From Corythucha ciliata (lineage: Eukaryota; Arthropoda; Insecta; Hemiptera; Tingidae): a DNA stretch of 64,000 bases. The notes under the pieces were generated by a model. That model was not told where the DNA came from. It saw only the letters and a list, made by a program, of their open reading frames with translations, and did not search any database. A program made the position numbers and the translations under genes. Below are positions 1 through 12,480 of this stretch, one piece after another; positions within the stretch are counted from its first letter, which is position 1, and every line of letters starts with the position of its first letter. Location: NCBI GenBank assembly GCA_038030265.1, contig CM075939.1, positions 45,241,253 to 45,305,252 on the forward strand. The letters run 5' to 3'.

Positions 1-480
1 TTAGAGAGAGAATCGCCAGTTAGGCTATTTTTAGCGCAGAAATAATCAGTTTAGTCTTTAACCAATTTTTTGGGTCTAGAACCATGGTCTTTTCACGCAT
101 TTTCAGGGCTGCACGCGATTCATTAGTTCAGTCATCTTTAGGGCACGTGAAATGAGTCTCGCTACTTTCAGAACGGGATTTACCAGTATGGCTATTTTTA
201 GGGCAAAAATAGCTAGTGTTAAGGCAGTTTTACTGTTTTTGGGCGCGAGTATTTTCAGTTTAGCCGTTTTTAATTTCCTTTTTTCAGTCAGCGAATGGCT
301 GCCAAGTCAGCTTCGTGGTTCAAATATCCAATTTCTCCGACTGAAATGGTCACGCTTAGCCAAAAATACACGTTTTTTAACCAACCCAATCTACTTCCGG
401 GGGCTGAATTTCCAGTTTTCCTCACAAATAGTCAGTTTTTCAATCAAAAAGTGGTCATTTTTCAAGCCAATGTTTAATTG
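1..480. repeat. Degenerate minisatellite, family B (~30 bp unit)
   Basis: Diverged tandem copies of a unit built around a 'tttttagggc(g/a)cgaat' core followed by 'agccagttt.gctattttc'. Spacing is about 30 bp where countable. The same unit occurs at about 25600-26400, 29590-30020 (opposite strand) and 32230-32790 (opposite strand). Short open frames crossing it are by-products of the repeat. No gene is seen in 1-690. Confidence 0.7.
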
Positions 481-694
481 TTCAGAGTTTTTGATATCTC
501 ATGGTAGATTCCGGTCATCAACCGAGTTCCCAAGCGTCCGAAACCGTCACGCGGACGCGGTATCCCATTTCTGTTCACGAATTAACGTACAATTAGGGAA
601 AACAAAATAGACTACACCTTCGCGGCCGTTGGTCAAAATTTAGAGCTCGTTGAACTCTTTGGTGAGACGCAGGGGTGTTGAAGTAAAATTACAT

Positions 695-901
695 ATTCTG
701 GTGCTAATTTTCTACAAGGGTAACTGCTTCCAAGTCCATCGGAAGTCACGATCTTTTAAAATCCCTAGGCTTCTATCCTCTATTAATGCCTAGCCACGGT
801 TTAATTGGAAAAGATTCCCAGCGTTGAGTCGAACAGTGGATGATTGGGGGGGGGGGGGTTGTGTTATAAAATTACTACGATCCGCCTCAATCCTTCAAAA
901 C
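695..901 (+). repeat. ~205-bp direct repeat, left copy
   Basis: Starts 'attctggtgctaattttc' and ends 'tcaatccttcaaaac', with a poly-G run near position 846. A second copy lies at 1024-1226 with a few substitutions and small indels. The piece between them (902-1023) is the 3' part of a SINE, so the order is repeat, SINE tail, repeat. Nature of the repeated unit unknown. Confidence 0.8.
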
Positions 902-1023
902 CATTTTTTCTCGAAACTCGAATCATGTGGGGCTATGCCCTTCCATCGTCATCCGGATAACATCAGTTTAATTAATTTATTAATTAAAAATACTGGCGAC
1001 AGAATTATTCATCATATCCATCT
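902..1023 (+). mobile_element. SINE 3' fragment (no tRNA head)
   Basis: Matches the tail after the tRNA-like heads at 13602 and 13925: 'attttttctcgaaactcg', then 'ctatgcccttccatcg', then an AT-rich 'tttattaatta' stretch and 'gcgacagaattattcat'. The tRNA-derived head is missing. It lies exactly between the two ~205-bp direct repeats. Confidence 0.7.
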
Positions 1024-1226
1024 ATTCTGGTGCTAATTTTCTACAACTGCTTCCATGTCCATGGAAGTCACGATCTTTTTAAATCCTTAGGCTTCTATCC
1101 TCTATTAATGCCTAGCCACGGTTTAATTGGAAAAGATTCCCAGCGTTGAGTCGAATAGAGGATGATTGGTGGGGGAGGGGGGGTTGTGTTATAAAATTAC
1201 TACGATCTTCCTCAATCCTTCAAAAC
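1024..1226 (+). repeat. ~205-bp direct repeat, right copy
   Basis: Second copy of 695-901, with a broken poly-G run. It begins directly after the SINE tail and ends at 'cttcaaaac'. Confidence 0.8.
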
Positions 1227-3302
1227 AAATTTCTAAACATTGCACAGGAAACATTAGCCCTTCCCTTCCCCCCCCCCACTCATGTCATCTTTAGTCAATG
1301 TTTCACTGGGACAAAATGAATGGATGACGAGTGAAGAGGTGGTAGCCGTTTTCGGTGCCAGAAAGACTTTGAGGGATCTGTTTCACCGTTATCATCGAAA
1401 TGGGGGGAATTCTGTGAAGCACGTCTCTCTTTCTTCTTCTTCTTCTTCGATCTCGGTGCGTCTTTTTCAAAAAAAGAGACCAAAAAAAAAGTCAACTAAC
1501 GGACTACATTTTCCCTGTCTTTTACTCTTCGTTACTTTCCCCCCTTCTCTTAAAAACAATGCAATTCATTCCGTTTTGTTTTATCTCGATAAAAAGAAAA
1601 TCTCAGGATGCTCATCCCAGATCGTGAAGAACAGTAGAAAACAATAAGAAGAAGACAAAAAATAGAACACTACTGTTTGATGGTGAGAGGGAGGGGGGTG
1701 ATTTTTCCTTGTCACCCCAGCATCCGCGTGTCATTTTCATCTCTCATAAAGTTTTGATAACCGTTAGTTGGGACAAGTTGAGAACTCTCGTTTAATATGT
1801 TTACCCACATTGTAAAAAAAAAAAAAAAAAAAAAAAAATGGCCTACATTTTGGTTTGTTTCTTTCATGGGTTGTTTATATGGTCAATTGAAGCATTATTG
1901 AACGCTCTACTGAACCATTTTTTTTACTCGTATCTACATATACGTGTAGCGAGTATAAGTGCGGCTAAAACTCTGAAAGAGTCTCAAAACTATCCGGTGG
2001 ATAGGTCCATAGCTCTGCTTTGATGACGGTGGGTCTCAATAGAGACGATGGGAGCTTATTTTGGTGGCCAAGAGAGTGGTTAAGGGGGAGGGGTCTAGTT
2101 AATCACGTTAAATACTTTTTTTTGTTATAGCTCACAATTTGATAAGTTGTTTTTCTCAATAAAAATACGTCCTTGCACAGGTAATTTCAACACCTAAAAA
2201 ACCTTTTAAAGATCAAATTAAGGAATTTGTTTCTGTTTTAAGAACACGTTCAATGAAAAATAAGTCTCTCCTGACACTTGCCGTTTTGTGACGCTAAAAC
2301 TTACGAATAAAGACGAGATAAAACCACGGGAAATGAAACACCAGTTCATTCCTTCGATCCTTTTTTGATAGAAATTGTATCCAATTGTATACAGCTTGTT
2401 TCAACCAAATCGTATCAGGGTACCTTGATTTTTATGGAATACATTGTGAAGAAGGGGGTAAGGGGAAGGACTGATATTCGACACCAATCTTAAAGATCCA
2501 GACCAAAAAAAAAAAAAAAAAGAATATTGCACATTGTTTATTGGAATAATAGGAAGGAATATATATCATTTTCGTGACACCACAAACTGACTGACGTTTG
2601 TAGGCCTTCCAGTACTTTTTATTTGTCCGATTTTTTTTTTTTTTTCGTAACTCAATTCTAGAACGCTGTTTATGATTATGGTGGCTAGGAGTGGCGAGGG
2701 GGCGGAACAGTTTTTTTTTTTTTTTTTCATTTTTTACAGAAGAGGTACCCGGTTATTCCAACCATAACGACTTATAAAGAGAGTGCAATGCTCTTTTTTT
2801 CACGTCTTTCACCCTCATTTTTTTTTTTTTTTTTTTACCGAGGCTTCTCCTATGATTTAGTTCATTTTGAACTGAAAATCATCGAATTAACCACAGAAAG
2901 AATGCTTTCCCCTTAACACTGTCTCCTCCCCATCACACTCCTGAGCATTCTCAAAGTCCTTCCGATTTGTTGTGGTGTGTACCATTGACTATAATTGATT
3001 TTTAGTGACAGTAACTTTACTGTCGATTGGTGCGGGGATGGGTGCGAGAATAACACACACAAAAAAAAAACATTTTTTTTCTGGACTGCCCGTTATTTTT
3101 TAGGCCTCTTTACTTTCGGTTTAACTGTCTTCCTTAGGGGACGTTTTGGAATGTTTTTCTTTTTTTTTTTAAACAAAAAACGTGGAATAAAAAAATAGAT
3201 TTCACAGTTTTTATGAAAAGCATTTTACGGGTTTCACTACGGAAGGACCCGCATAAACGTAAGTACACCTGGGGTTTCATGCTGGTGTTTGACTTTTCAC
3301 AG
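1227..3302. other. AT-rich non-coding stretch with homopolymer runs
   Basis: No gene recognised. Runs of A (near 1814-1838 and 2505-2521) and T (near 2633-2645, 2711-2727, 2818-2836) are common, with pyrimidine-rich patches near 1427-1450. Short open frames at 1282-1647, 1838-2023 and 2995-3198 have low-complexity translations and no recognisable domain. Confidence 0.5.
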
Positions 3303-3411
3303 TGACAGGTTAAAAGGGGAATTTAGCTAGACGGGGGGCGGGGCCTCAAATTTTGAATTTGAAACCCCGAGGGACCAGATAGAGCGCTAAATTTGATGGG
3401 TTGACCTGTCA
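3303..3411. mobile_element. Small foldback / TIR element
   Basis: Starts TGACAGGT and ends ACCTGTCA. The arms pair imperfectly through 'aatttagc' / 'gctaaatt' and 'ggggc' / 'accccg' toward the centre at 'aaattttgaattt'. About 109 bp, non-coding, of MITE size. No clear target duplication seen. Confidence 0.5.
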
Positions 3412-4668
3412 GGAAGCCATTTGCCAATAGCTATTTTATTTTTAAAAGAAATAATAATATTTATCTAATAAATAAAATATTTTTATACTCACGTGTAAGT
3501 AAGGGTTGGTCGAAATGTAAGGATTCGTGTGTAGGTGGTAGCGCCGCTCCATAGTCGCATGACTGAACAACACTCACCTACTGTACTGAGAGAAAATGAG
3601 AGGGCATGAAAAGAAGTCCTCCACCGCCGCGCCTCCGAGAGTAGAGCGAGAGGCGTTTGCGGGGAAGGGGGTCTGGATCAGGGTGGCGGGGGTATGCGTC
3701 CTCAGGAGCCGGCAACAAAAGACTTCCTTTCCTTCCTTTTCTTTTTTTTTTTTTTTTTTGTGTGTGTTCGTCGTGACGGACAACGACAGGGGGTTGGAAA
3801 CGGTGGTGAATGGAAAAAAAGGCGAAAGGGGTGGGGGGAAGGATTGTGGAAAAAAAATGATAGAGAGATGGTGTCTTTATCAGTAAGTCGTCGCCTCTTT
3901 TCATTTTCACCTATTTCCTTTTGAAATGTACAAGAAAGAAGTAGGGAGCGGACAATACAAGATTTTGAGGGGGTCGGGATGAAAAAATACATTAAAGCCA
4001 AGTACATAAAAGCTATAACTTCCTATAGTCACCCTCCTCCCACCTACCGATAAGTACGTCACCAGAAAAACGGATCTTTTACCTGAAAATCAAAGTTTAT
4101 TCTTGGGAACTACAGCCTACAGCTTACTCGATTTCAGGTGTAGCAGAACTCTAGATAAAGGACCCTCCTATCACTAATGATGTTCATTTATTACGATGCT
4201 TAATACGAAATCAATAAAAAATCGCGTATTGCCCTTCGCTCTCAACGTCATTGTTGTTCCCTTTTTAGAGGCTCTGATTCCTTCTCTATTATAATGCTTT
4301 GACCCTTAGAGTCTTTACTCTAAACTTTGACCAGTGCCGGCAGCCGGCATTCATTCCACCATTGACCACTTGTACCACGCGGACGTTTATAGCGAGTTAA
4401 CTGCAGGGTTGCTTTTATTTCAACAAAAACTCTGAAATTTGCCCCTCAACTCAGAACACTCCATCGACAAATCAGATCCTCTATACAACTGATTCAAAGT
4501 CAATGATGTGCGTTTTACAAAAACCAAATTTCGTCATCTTAACTCTTATGCCTACCATAATGTATATTTCATGGATTTTTGCTCTTTCAAAACAAATTTG
4601 GCACATTCTCGCTCAAACCCATTGGAACACATCACGAAATATGACAAAAAAGCTCGTTTTCGTTTGTT
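3412..4668. other. No gene recognised; purine/pyrimidine-biased patch
   Basis: Around 3590-3930 both strands carry overlapping open frames whose translations are Lys/Arg/Ser/Phe-rich and follow poly-T and A/G-rich tracts. I read these as composition artefacts. The rest is ordinary AT-rich sequence with no feature seen. Confidence 0.4.
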
Positions 4669-4799
4669 TAAGGCCTGTTCACAAGCTCTATGTTTTTGTT
4701 GTGCGGTGAACCTATCAAAATGCTTCATTTTTCGAGGGAACTTTGTTTGGTTGCATAGACTCCTATTCAACGCACACATAGAGCTTGTGAACGGCCCTT
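4669..4799. mobile_element. MITE with ~23-bp terminal inverted repeats
   Basis: The left end 'aaggcctgttcacaagctct' and the right end, read on the minus strand, 'aagggccgttcacaagctct' match at 21 of 23 positions including the following 'atg'. The ~130-bp element has no coding capacity. Target duplication not clear. 4800-5385 holds no recognisable feature. Confidence 0.65.
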
Positions 4800-5386
4800 T
4801 GGTCCTTCAATATTAGTACAGTAAAATAAAACCTCAATCGGCCTTGAGGTTAAAATAATTGTTGGAAAGCAGGAGATGGTTCTAATCCCATCAGTAGGGT
4901 CTTGGTAGAATTCACCAACTATTCCAGAAAGTCAGTTCTACCTATTTTCAGCGTGCTGTAACTGTGAAACATCGATTGTGATCGATTTCCCCTCCCTAAA
5001 AAGTTTAGGAAACCTATTGAATAGTTCAGAAAGCCCCAAAAGTATAAAAGTCAGGCCATTTTTAAAGTTACTTTGTCAATTGTGAAAACTTACGAGTGAA
5101 CCTTACGTTTCGTAGATATTTGTATTTTTCGCACTTTTTCGGCTTCTAACAGCCCCAATCCCTTAAATATGCAATTTCGCTGCACAAACCTCATTGAGTG
5201 AGTCTTTCTAACCACTTCCGCCCGTGTACCCAACTGAATAAGTGAACCCATGTACAAGTGTACGCAATCAATGTGTGGGTGCCACCCAATCGTGCTATTA
5301 CTGAACTGATGAAGAGTAAAGTTCATTGTAGGACACTACCTCCCCTTGTCTTTCAGTAAAGTGGCTGGTAAAACGTTACAGCTATC

Positions 5387-8300
5387 ATGAGTTCTGGACA
5401 GGGCCGTCGAGAGAAAATCCGAGCACGGGAGGGCCTTCGACATCGGGCCTCTCAAATAAACAGACAAAAACCAGAATGCATTCACGTAAGAACTATTGTG
5501 GTGATTTTCATGCTACGTATCTTGGGGGTGAAGCATACTCGTCCACGTCGTGCCCCTGGACGTCCTCTGTGTACCACCGAGGATACTGAACGTATGCAAC
5601 AATCGCCGCACGTCAGCCCAACGTATCGCGATCAAGCCAAGTGATCATCACACTCTCGATCACCACGTCAGCATGAACCAACAACGCCAAGATTTCAACG
5701 GCCTTTCTCAAGGCCAAACCACACCGGACTTGTCTTTTAAAACCCTATTCTGGAATGCAGGAGGCCTCACAACCGAAAAATTCGATGAGCTGCAACACAA
5801 AATTATAAGCAGAGACATAGACGTCTATGGAATAGTAGAAGCTGGCGCTGCCACCAACAACGTCACCGATTTCCAACTACGTGGATATCAGACGTATGTC
5901 CTCCGAAGGAGCAGACAGTGCGCGTCGGGGATCATTGTGGCTGCGAAGACATCTCTGACCGTGCAGTTCTTCATCAGGAAGGGAGTGCAGGCGCAGGATA
6001 AACTGGAGGCGGTTGAACTAAAGGTCTGGAGAGGAAATTTTCACCGCCGGCTGTTCATTGTGTACAATCCGCCTAGGAACAACCCATCCCTGACCTGGCT
6101 GGAGAATTTATGGGATCGCCATAGCATACTATGCGGGGATTTGAACGCTCCATCTTCTCGGTGGAATTACTCGCGAACTGATGCTGTAGGAAGGACGATT
6201 GAGGAATTTATAGACACAAACCTAGCTGATTATGTGTTCAACAGAGACAGAAAGCCAACTTTCCTTGCATTTACGGGATCAAAATCATCTCCTGACGCCG
6301 TTCTCTCACACTCTTCAATCACGCCAAGCCTGTCCTTGTCCCTAACGCCACCTCCAGGGTGTTTCGGTCACTGTATCCTGACTGTACTTGACAAACAGCA
6401 AGCAGTCCCTCAGCTTGGCAAACGAAGAGCTCGGTGGAACTTGAAGAAAGCAGACTGGAAAACTTTTGCAGTCGAGGCAGACGCACTGGTCACCTACAGC
6501 CTAGTGTCTGAAAAAGTGGGAGAATCCCTGCAAAAGATCACCGATGCCATAAAGAAAGCTGCTCTACGGGCTACCCCAAGAGGGCAGGTCAAGAAATACA
6601 AGCAATTTTGGAGCCCTCGCCTGCAAGAACTAATGCTAGATAGAGACAGGGCTGCAGAAACTTACAAACTATCTAAAAGTCGTGATGATCTCATAAGCCT
6701 GAAGCATAAAGTTGCTCTCTTCAAGAAAGAGATTATTGAGGCAAAACGGACGACTTACAGAAACTTCCTGAAGGCACTCGACTTCCGCAGGGATGGAGTT
6801 AAAGCGCACCACTTCATTTCCCAAATTAACAATGACAATCTCCCGCAAAAAAATCCCATCAACAAGGGGACAACCCAAGTGACTGATGACCGCAATAATT
6901 ATTGCCAGCCTTTTCTGCAAGCACTATGCTGCTGTAAGTAACTTCCGACCGAGGAATAAGTGTGACAAACGTGCCCCAAAGATACACACCTGTCAGAGGG
7001 AGGGAGACCATGAAATCCTGAACACAGACTTCTCTGAGGGTGAACTTGATGCAGCCCTTCGCAACACCGAGAAAGGAAAGAGTGCCGGTCCGGATGAGGT
7101 GCTGCCAGAATTCCTTATAAACCTGGGACAGGTTGCCAGAAGGACCATCTTGAGATTCCTTAATCTGGTATGGCATCAGCAGTTCCCAGATGAATGGAGG
7201 AAGGCAGAGATAGTGCCCATTCTCAAGAAAGGGAAGCCAGCTGAAAACCCCAGCAGTTATCGTCCCATTGCTCTTACAAGCATTTTTTCGAAGCTGTTTG
7301 AAAGACTGCTGCTTGGTAGGCTCGAACACTTCCTCGAAAAGAACAGTCTTCTGGCACCTGAGCAGGCGGGTTTTAGGAGGCACCGTGGCACCATGGAACA
7401 AGTAGTCCGTCTGACGCAAGAAATAAAGGATGGCTTCCATCATAAGCAGAGTACTCTTGCTGTCTTCGTCGACTTCAAGACTGCGTTCGATCGGGTGTAC
7501 AGAAGATTGCTGGTCCAGAAGCTGCGTGGCCTTGGAGTGGATGGACGCTTGTTCACATCCCTCCGTTCCTTTCTTGCCCAGCGATTCATAAGAGTCAGAT
7601 ACCATGATGGGAGATCGTCTTTCCGCGCCACACGGCATGGAGTTCCACAGGGAGCAGTTCTGAGCCCAATCCTCTTCAGCATCATGATAAATGACATAAT
7701 CACCACCCTCACTAGGACTTGTGGCATAAATGCACTTTTATACGCCGACGATCTGGTTATCTGGGCAACATCAAGCAGCATACCAGCCCTAGAGACTTGA
7801 AAGGCTGGCGGAATGGGCATCCATGAATGAGATGGAAGTGAACACCCTCAAAACAGAGTTCCAGCTGTTTACCCTCTCGACTAGGCGTCACTCGGTGTCC
7901 CTGGAACTTGACAATAGGCCACTGAGTCAGACAACCTGTGCAACATATCTTGGGATTAAACTCGACTCAAGACTTTCATGGTCTGCCCAAGTGGACAGTA
8001 TGGCTGAAAAGGGCTCAAGGAGGTCGGGACTTCTGAAGCGACTGGCCAGCTCAACTTGAGGTGCTACGCAGGATGTCCTCACTTTAGCGTACAAGAGCTA
8101 TGTGCGACCAGCAATGGAATATGGCAACGAGCTGCTGGTGACCTCGTCGGATTCAGCGGTTCGCAAACTCGAGGTTGCCCAAAATAATGCCCTAAGAGTT
8201 GTGATTGGAGCTGCCAAATCAACACCTATCGTGGCACTCGAGCTGCAAACTGCTGTAGAGCCCCAGAAGTTCAGGAGGGATGCCGCAGCGCTTGCCCTGT

Positions 8301-9415
8301 CGGAGAGGCTTCAAAGGAATGGTGTTGAGTACTGGTCCACATACACGCCAGCAACTGCCCGTCTAACAACTCAGGGCACGTTCCTTTCAAAGATACAGGA
8401 CCTCAGGGAGACTTACAACCTGACCCTTGGAAACCCTGAACCATTCCCTTCTCTGGCCGAAGCGATCCCTCGAAGAATGGCCACTGGTTACACCTCACTG
8501 CTCACAACAGTCTCCAAAACAACCACCCCTCCCTGTGAGCTGAGAGCAGCAGCTCATGAAACACTGGAGATTCGATTTCCGGAACCTGATTGGCTCAGGG
8601 TCTACACCGATGGCTCGGCTGAGGGTGCAACCAGGAATGGCGGCGCTGGTGTCTTCTCTGAGGCTGGGACGATTTCTGCTCCTGTTGGACGCCTTGCTGG
8701 AAGTTTTGATGGTGAGATAAGAGCAGCGGTTCTGGCCCTTGAATTAATAAGGAATAAGCAGTCATACTCATTGACTCACAGGCAGCTATCATGGCCCTCA
8801 GCTCAAACTCACCTTCCGACTCCCTCGATGTAGTCAAGGCCCGGAAATACATTGAAGAACTGCTGGGAAGTGGACTCGACATTGCTTTGCAATGGATTCC
8901 TTCCCACTGTGGCATCTTGGGAAATGAACGGGCTGACTCCCTGGCCAAGGAAGGATCCCAGATGGATATGCCTGAATCTTCAATCGGATACCAAACTGCG
9001 AAGAGATGTATCAGGGAGAGCATCGAGGTGAAGGTGAAGGAGGCCCACCAAAGAGCTGCAGAGGGTAGAAGATGGGCCGCTTTGCTCCAACCCACAAATC
9101 GTGTGCCAGCGCAGTTACCAAGAAAAGAGTCTGTGGCGGGCTTCTGCCATACCACTGGCCACGATTACTTGAATGCCCATCTCTGCAAGATACGGGTGAA
9201 GGACAACCCGGGTTGCTCCCTATGCCATTCGACGACTGAGATGAACACGGACCACCTGTTTGACTGTCCTCAACTCGAGGACATTAGGACACAGTTCCAA
9301 TCTGACGACACCAACTGGTCGAAAATCTCAAAGTTATATTAGGCTGCAAGAGGTCGGATGGCGGAACAGCCAATGACCTGACTGGCGTAGGGGGAAAAAA
9401 AAATAATAATAATTA
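5387..9415 (+). mobile_element. I-type non-LTR retrotransposon (LINE), inactive
   Basis: Carries an apurinic endonuclease, a reverse transcriptase and an RNase H in the I-element order, and ends in an A run followed by TAA-type repeats ('aaataataataattatc', about 9398-9415), as is known for the I group. A short open frame at 5387-5644 lies before the endonuclease. No clear ORF1 (gag-like) is seen, so the copy is probably 5' truncated. Frameshifts and a stop make it non-autonomous. Target duplication not found. Confidence 0.85.
5550..9342 (+). pseudogene. LINE ORF2: endonuclease, reverse transcriptase, RNase H (broken)
   Basis: The endonuclease spans about 5700-6400 with the WNAGGL start, a VEAGA acidic motif, SPDAVLSHS and GHCILTV. 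The reverse transcriptase follows (about 7020-8050) with SSYRPIALTS, a VDFKTAFDRV block, GVPQGAVLSP and the catalytic YADDLVIWA. RNase H lies at about 8590-8960 (YTDGSAEG; then WIPSHCGILGNERADSLA). A CCHC-like knuckle closes the protein (CSLCHSTTEMNTDHLFDC). The frame changes near 6890-6940, 7796 and 8780, and an in-frame TGA stands at 8057-8059. With these breaks it cannot make a full protein. Domain order favours the I group over jockey, which lacks RNase H. Confidence 0.85.
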
Positions 9416-9742
9416 TCTGATAATAATATATATGAGTTTTTCCAGTTTTCTGGGTAGAAAAGTTTCTAATATAAAGAGACAATCGAAATTCAGCTTTCTC
9501 GCCAAACTTACAAACTTCTTTCAAACCGTTAGTGTCAAGAACTTCAAAACGTTAATGTTAAGAGTACGAACGATGAATATTTCAAATTGGACATAACGAA
9601 AAAAAGCCTTCATCACTTAATGACGTGATCAAGGCCACAAAGCAAATCCGTGGGGCTGCTAAGTTTTCTCTGATGAAAAGGTTCGTCTATATCCACGAAA
9701 TAGAGGTACGAAATAGGTTGATAGGGGGGGGGGGGTGAGAGT

Positions 9743-11695
9743 CAGTGGCGGATCTAGGATTTTAACTTGGGAGGGGTTCTACCATGAATCTCTATCTTTT
9801 TCCTGGGTTTCAGCCGAAAAAATGCCTCTATACGAACCAATAAGTGGCTTTTTCTCAAATTTAACCTTGAATTAGCGGTTTTTCCCAATTTTTGCCGCGA
9901 TCTAAGTGCTTTTTCTCAATTTTAGCCGCGAATTTTTTTCTTCATTTCGGACGCGAATCACCGCATTTCCTCAATTTTAGACGTGAATTAGTGGATTTTC
10001 TCAAATTGATCCGCAATTTATCGTTTTTCTCCGTTTCAGCGGCGAATAAGCGCTTCTTGCCCACTTTAGCCGCGAATTCACTGAATCATTAACAGCGAAT
10101 GAGCTCTTCCTCTACATTTTAGACGGCAATTAGCGGTTTTTCTCAGTTTAAGCCACGAGTTAACGTTTTATTCCTTTAATTTTAGCGTTTTCTTCACTTC
10201 TTAGTCAAGCGAATTAGCGCTTATCACCATTTTAGCTGCATGTTATCTCGTTTCTTCAGTTCTAGCAGAGAATTAGCGTTTTGTTTTCTTCTTATTAGAT
10301 GAGCATCATTTCCGAATTTTAACCGTGAATTATTCCTTAATATCACGCCTGAATCATCGCTTTTACTCAATTTCAGCTTCGAACTGGAGGATTTTCACAA
10401 AATCCGTGAATTTGCGTTTACCTCTATTTCAGCTCCTCGAATGAGCGCCTTTTGTTATATTGGCCGTGAATCAACGCAATTTCCCAATTTTAGCCGGGAA
10501 TTAGCGTTTGTATCAGTTTTAGCCGTGAACAAGCGGAATTACCAAATGTATCTTTGAAATTTGGCTTCACATTAGCGCTTGATTGTGCCGAGAAGTAGCG
10601 TATTTCTCCATTTTAGCTGCTGATAAGCGCTTTCTGCCAAAATTAGCCGCGAATTATAAATCTTCAATTATCTTTGTTTTAGTTGCAAATGAGCATTTTA
10701 CATCAATTTTAGACGGGAATTAGCGGTTTGTCTCAGTTTTAGCCGTGAATAAGCGGCTTTTCTATCACTTGTATCCTTGAATTAGCTGTTTTTCTCTATT
10801 TTTACCGCGATCTAAGCGCTTTTCCTCATTTTTTAGTCGCAAATTATTTCTCAATTTTAGCCAATTTTCTTAAATTGTTCCGCGAGTTGGCTTGTTTCTC
10901 AGTTTCAGTTGTGAATGAGCGTTGTACTTCAATTTTAGGCCGGAATTAGTAGATTTTCTCAGTTTTAGCCGCGAATTACGTGACTTTCACAATTTTAGCT
11001 GTGAATTAGTGATTTTTCTCAATTGCGCTTTTTTCTGTTATTGTTGCCTCGAGAAAACCACAAATTTTGCGTTTTCAAAAATTCATTGTTGAGCCACGTG
11101 AACGATGGACTTCAGCTTTTTCTCAATTTTCGCCAAATATTAGTGATTTTTTTCATTTTCAACGCTTTTCTGCTACCGCTAGAAGCCGCTGTTTGATATT
11201 ACCGTTTTTTGTTTTTTTTCAACGTTCTACCACATACTTGCCCAAAAAGTAGCACATTAGAACGCTTTCTAAATTTCTTCTGCCTTAAAGGCCTATAGGA
11301 ATTTGGAGTTTGCGTTTTTTCTCTGGTTTGTCCACGAAGTTGCCTTCAGATATCTCGAATTGGTGTGTTTTTCCTAATTTAAGTGGCAAATGATCGCTTG
11401 TTCTCAATATCTGCCACTAATCATCGCTTTGAAACCTAAAACCAATTTTTTCCCCATCTATTTATGCTTTTTGGTGCCCCCCCCCCCATCAATGAATGGT
11501 GGCCTCATCATCACGAGATCGCCAATTCGTCGCAAAATCATCATTCTGTGCAGATCCCTCTTCAACAGTCGCCCTTTGGTATGTGCAAGGTATTAGATGA
11601 AATCTCTGGAATGACTATCAAAAAATTTTTGGCGGACGCCATCTTCTTGGGGGGGGGGGTTAAACCCCCAAACCCACCCCGTAGATCCGCCACTG
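9743..11695. mobile_element. hAT-like non-autonomous element with minisatellite interior
   Basis: Terminal inverted repeats begin CAGTGGCGGATCTA at both ends (9743-9756 and, on the minus strand, 11695-11682). The element is flanked by a perfect 8-bp duplication GTGAGAGT (9735-9742 and 11696-11703), the size made by hAT transposases. The right terminus carries a poly-G run. The interior from about 9820 to 11440 is not a transposase gene but a diverged ~32-bp minisatellite (family A). A second, damaged relative lies at about 17267-19788. Confidence 0.8.
9820..11440 (+). repeat. Minisatellite family A inside the hAT-like element
   Basis: Roughly fifty diverged copies of a unit approximating 'gcgaattagcg' + 'tttttctcaa' + 'ttttagcc'. 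Units counted near 10740-10830 are 31-33 bp. Substitutions are scattered and no two neighbouring units are identical, so the array is old or under no homogenising process. Confidence 0.85.
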
Positions 11696-11739
11696 GTGAG
11701 AGTATTCCCCTTCCAGGACCGGTTTTCAGTTGAATAAAC

Positions 11740-12390
11740 CGCATCATCCGTGGGATCTTAACTTGTTAATCACCAGGATTGATTCTCTCAATTTGATCTG
11801 CAAAAGTTGCCTCCAAGAACCGCGAAATGGAGTTTTCTCAACTGTCGCGAATTAGCACAGTTTCATGGCCAATAATTTTCGTCGCATAGTTATCTTCAAT
11901 AACGCCTAAGTGAAGATTTTTCAATTCTAACTGCGAATGGTCACATTATAATTAATTTTAGCCATGATCTAGCGCCTTTTCTGATTTTCGGCTCCGGATT
12001 AGCGCTAAAATTGTCACTATTTCAACCGTCATATGGCACTCTTCCTCCGTTTTGGTCGTGAATTATTGCTTTTACTCACGGTGTTTAGCCTTGAAATATG
12101 TATACCAATTTTTCCCCATACCACCCCACTAATGGTCGGACATACTAAATTTTTGCCGGAATTTAAGTTTATTCACCTTCAACCATGAATTAGCGGTTTT
12201 TATCAATTTTAGTCGCGAATTAGTATTCTTACTGAAATTTAGCATCAAATTGGCTCATTTCCCACAATTTTATCAGACAGTTATTATATTCACTATTTTC
12301 TCTATCAATCATCAGCGCTTTTCCTTTGTTTTAGCCATGAATTGACGCGTTTTCTCAATATTTGCAGCGAAATAGTGATTTTATCACATT
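11740..12390 (+). repeat. Minisatellite family A array
   Basis: The same ~32-bp unit continues outside the hAT-like element up to the tRNA-derived SINE at about 12395. Copies are strongly diverged. A further short stretch with the unit lies at about 12715-12830, next to a poly-G run at 12842. Confidence 0.75.
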
Positions 12391-12394
12391 GAGC

Positions 12395-12480
12395 AATGAA
12401 CAAGCGCACAGTTGGTAAGAGCATCTGGCGCGAAACTAGGAGGTCGTGAGTTCGAATCCCACCAGGGCAGCAATTTTTTC
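12395..12480 (+). mobile_element. tRNA-derived SINE head (degenerate)
   Basis: Has an A-box-like 'agttggtaagagc' and a B-box 'gagttcgaatccc' with a paired T-stem (gtgag/cccac). It is followed by 'aattttttctcggaactc', close to the tail of the SINEs at 13602 and 13925. The anticodon arm is poor and lacks T33, so this is not a working tRNA gene. Confidence 0.6.

Noticed and set aside
1282..1647. 121-residue plus-strand frame as a gene
   Set aside because: Runs through Ser- and Lys-rich low-complexity sequence without recognisable similarity.
3574..3924. Overlapping open frames on both strands as small genes
   Set aside because: Translations are low-complexity and follow A/G- and T-rich tracts; no domain, leader or splice pattern.
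6859..7638. 259-residue minus-strand open frame as a gene
   Set aside because: It lies antisense to the LINE reverse transcriptase, whose motifs are clear on the plus strand.
9820..11440. Regular ~32-bp repeats as a CRISPR array
   Set aside because: Units are strongly diverged along their whole length with no constant repeat plus variable spacer, and the context is an insect genome.
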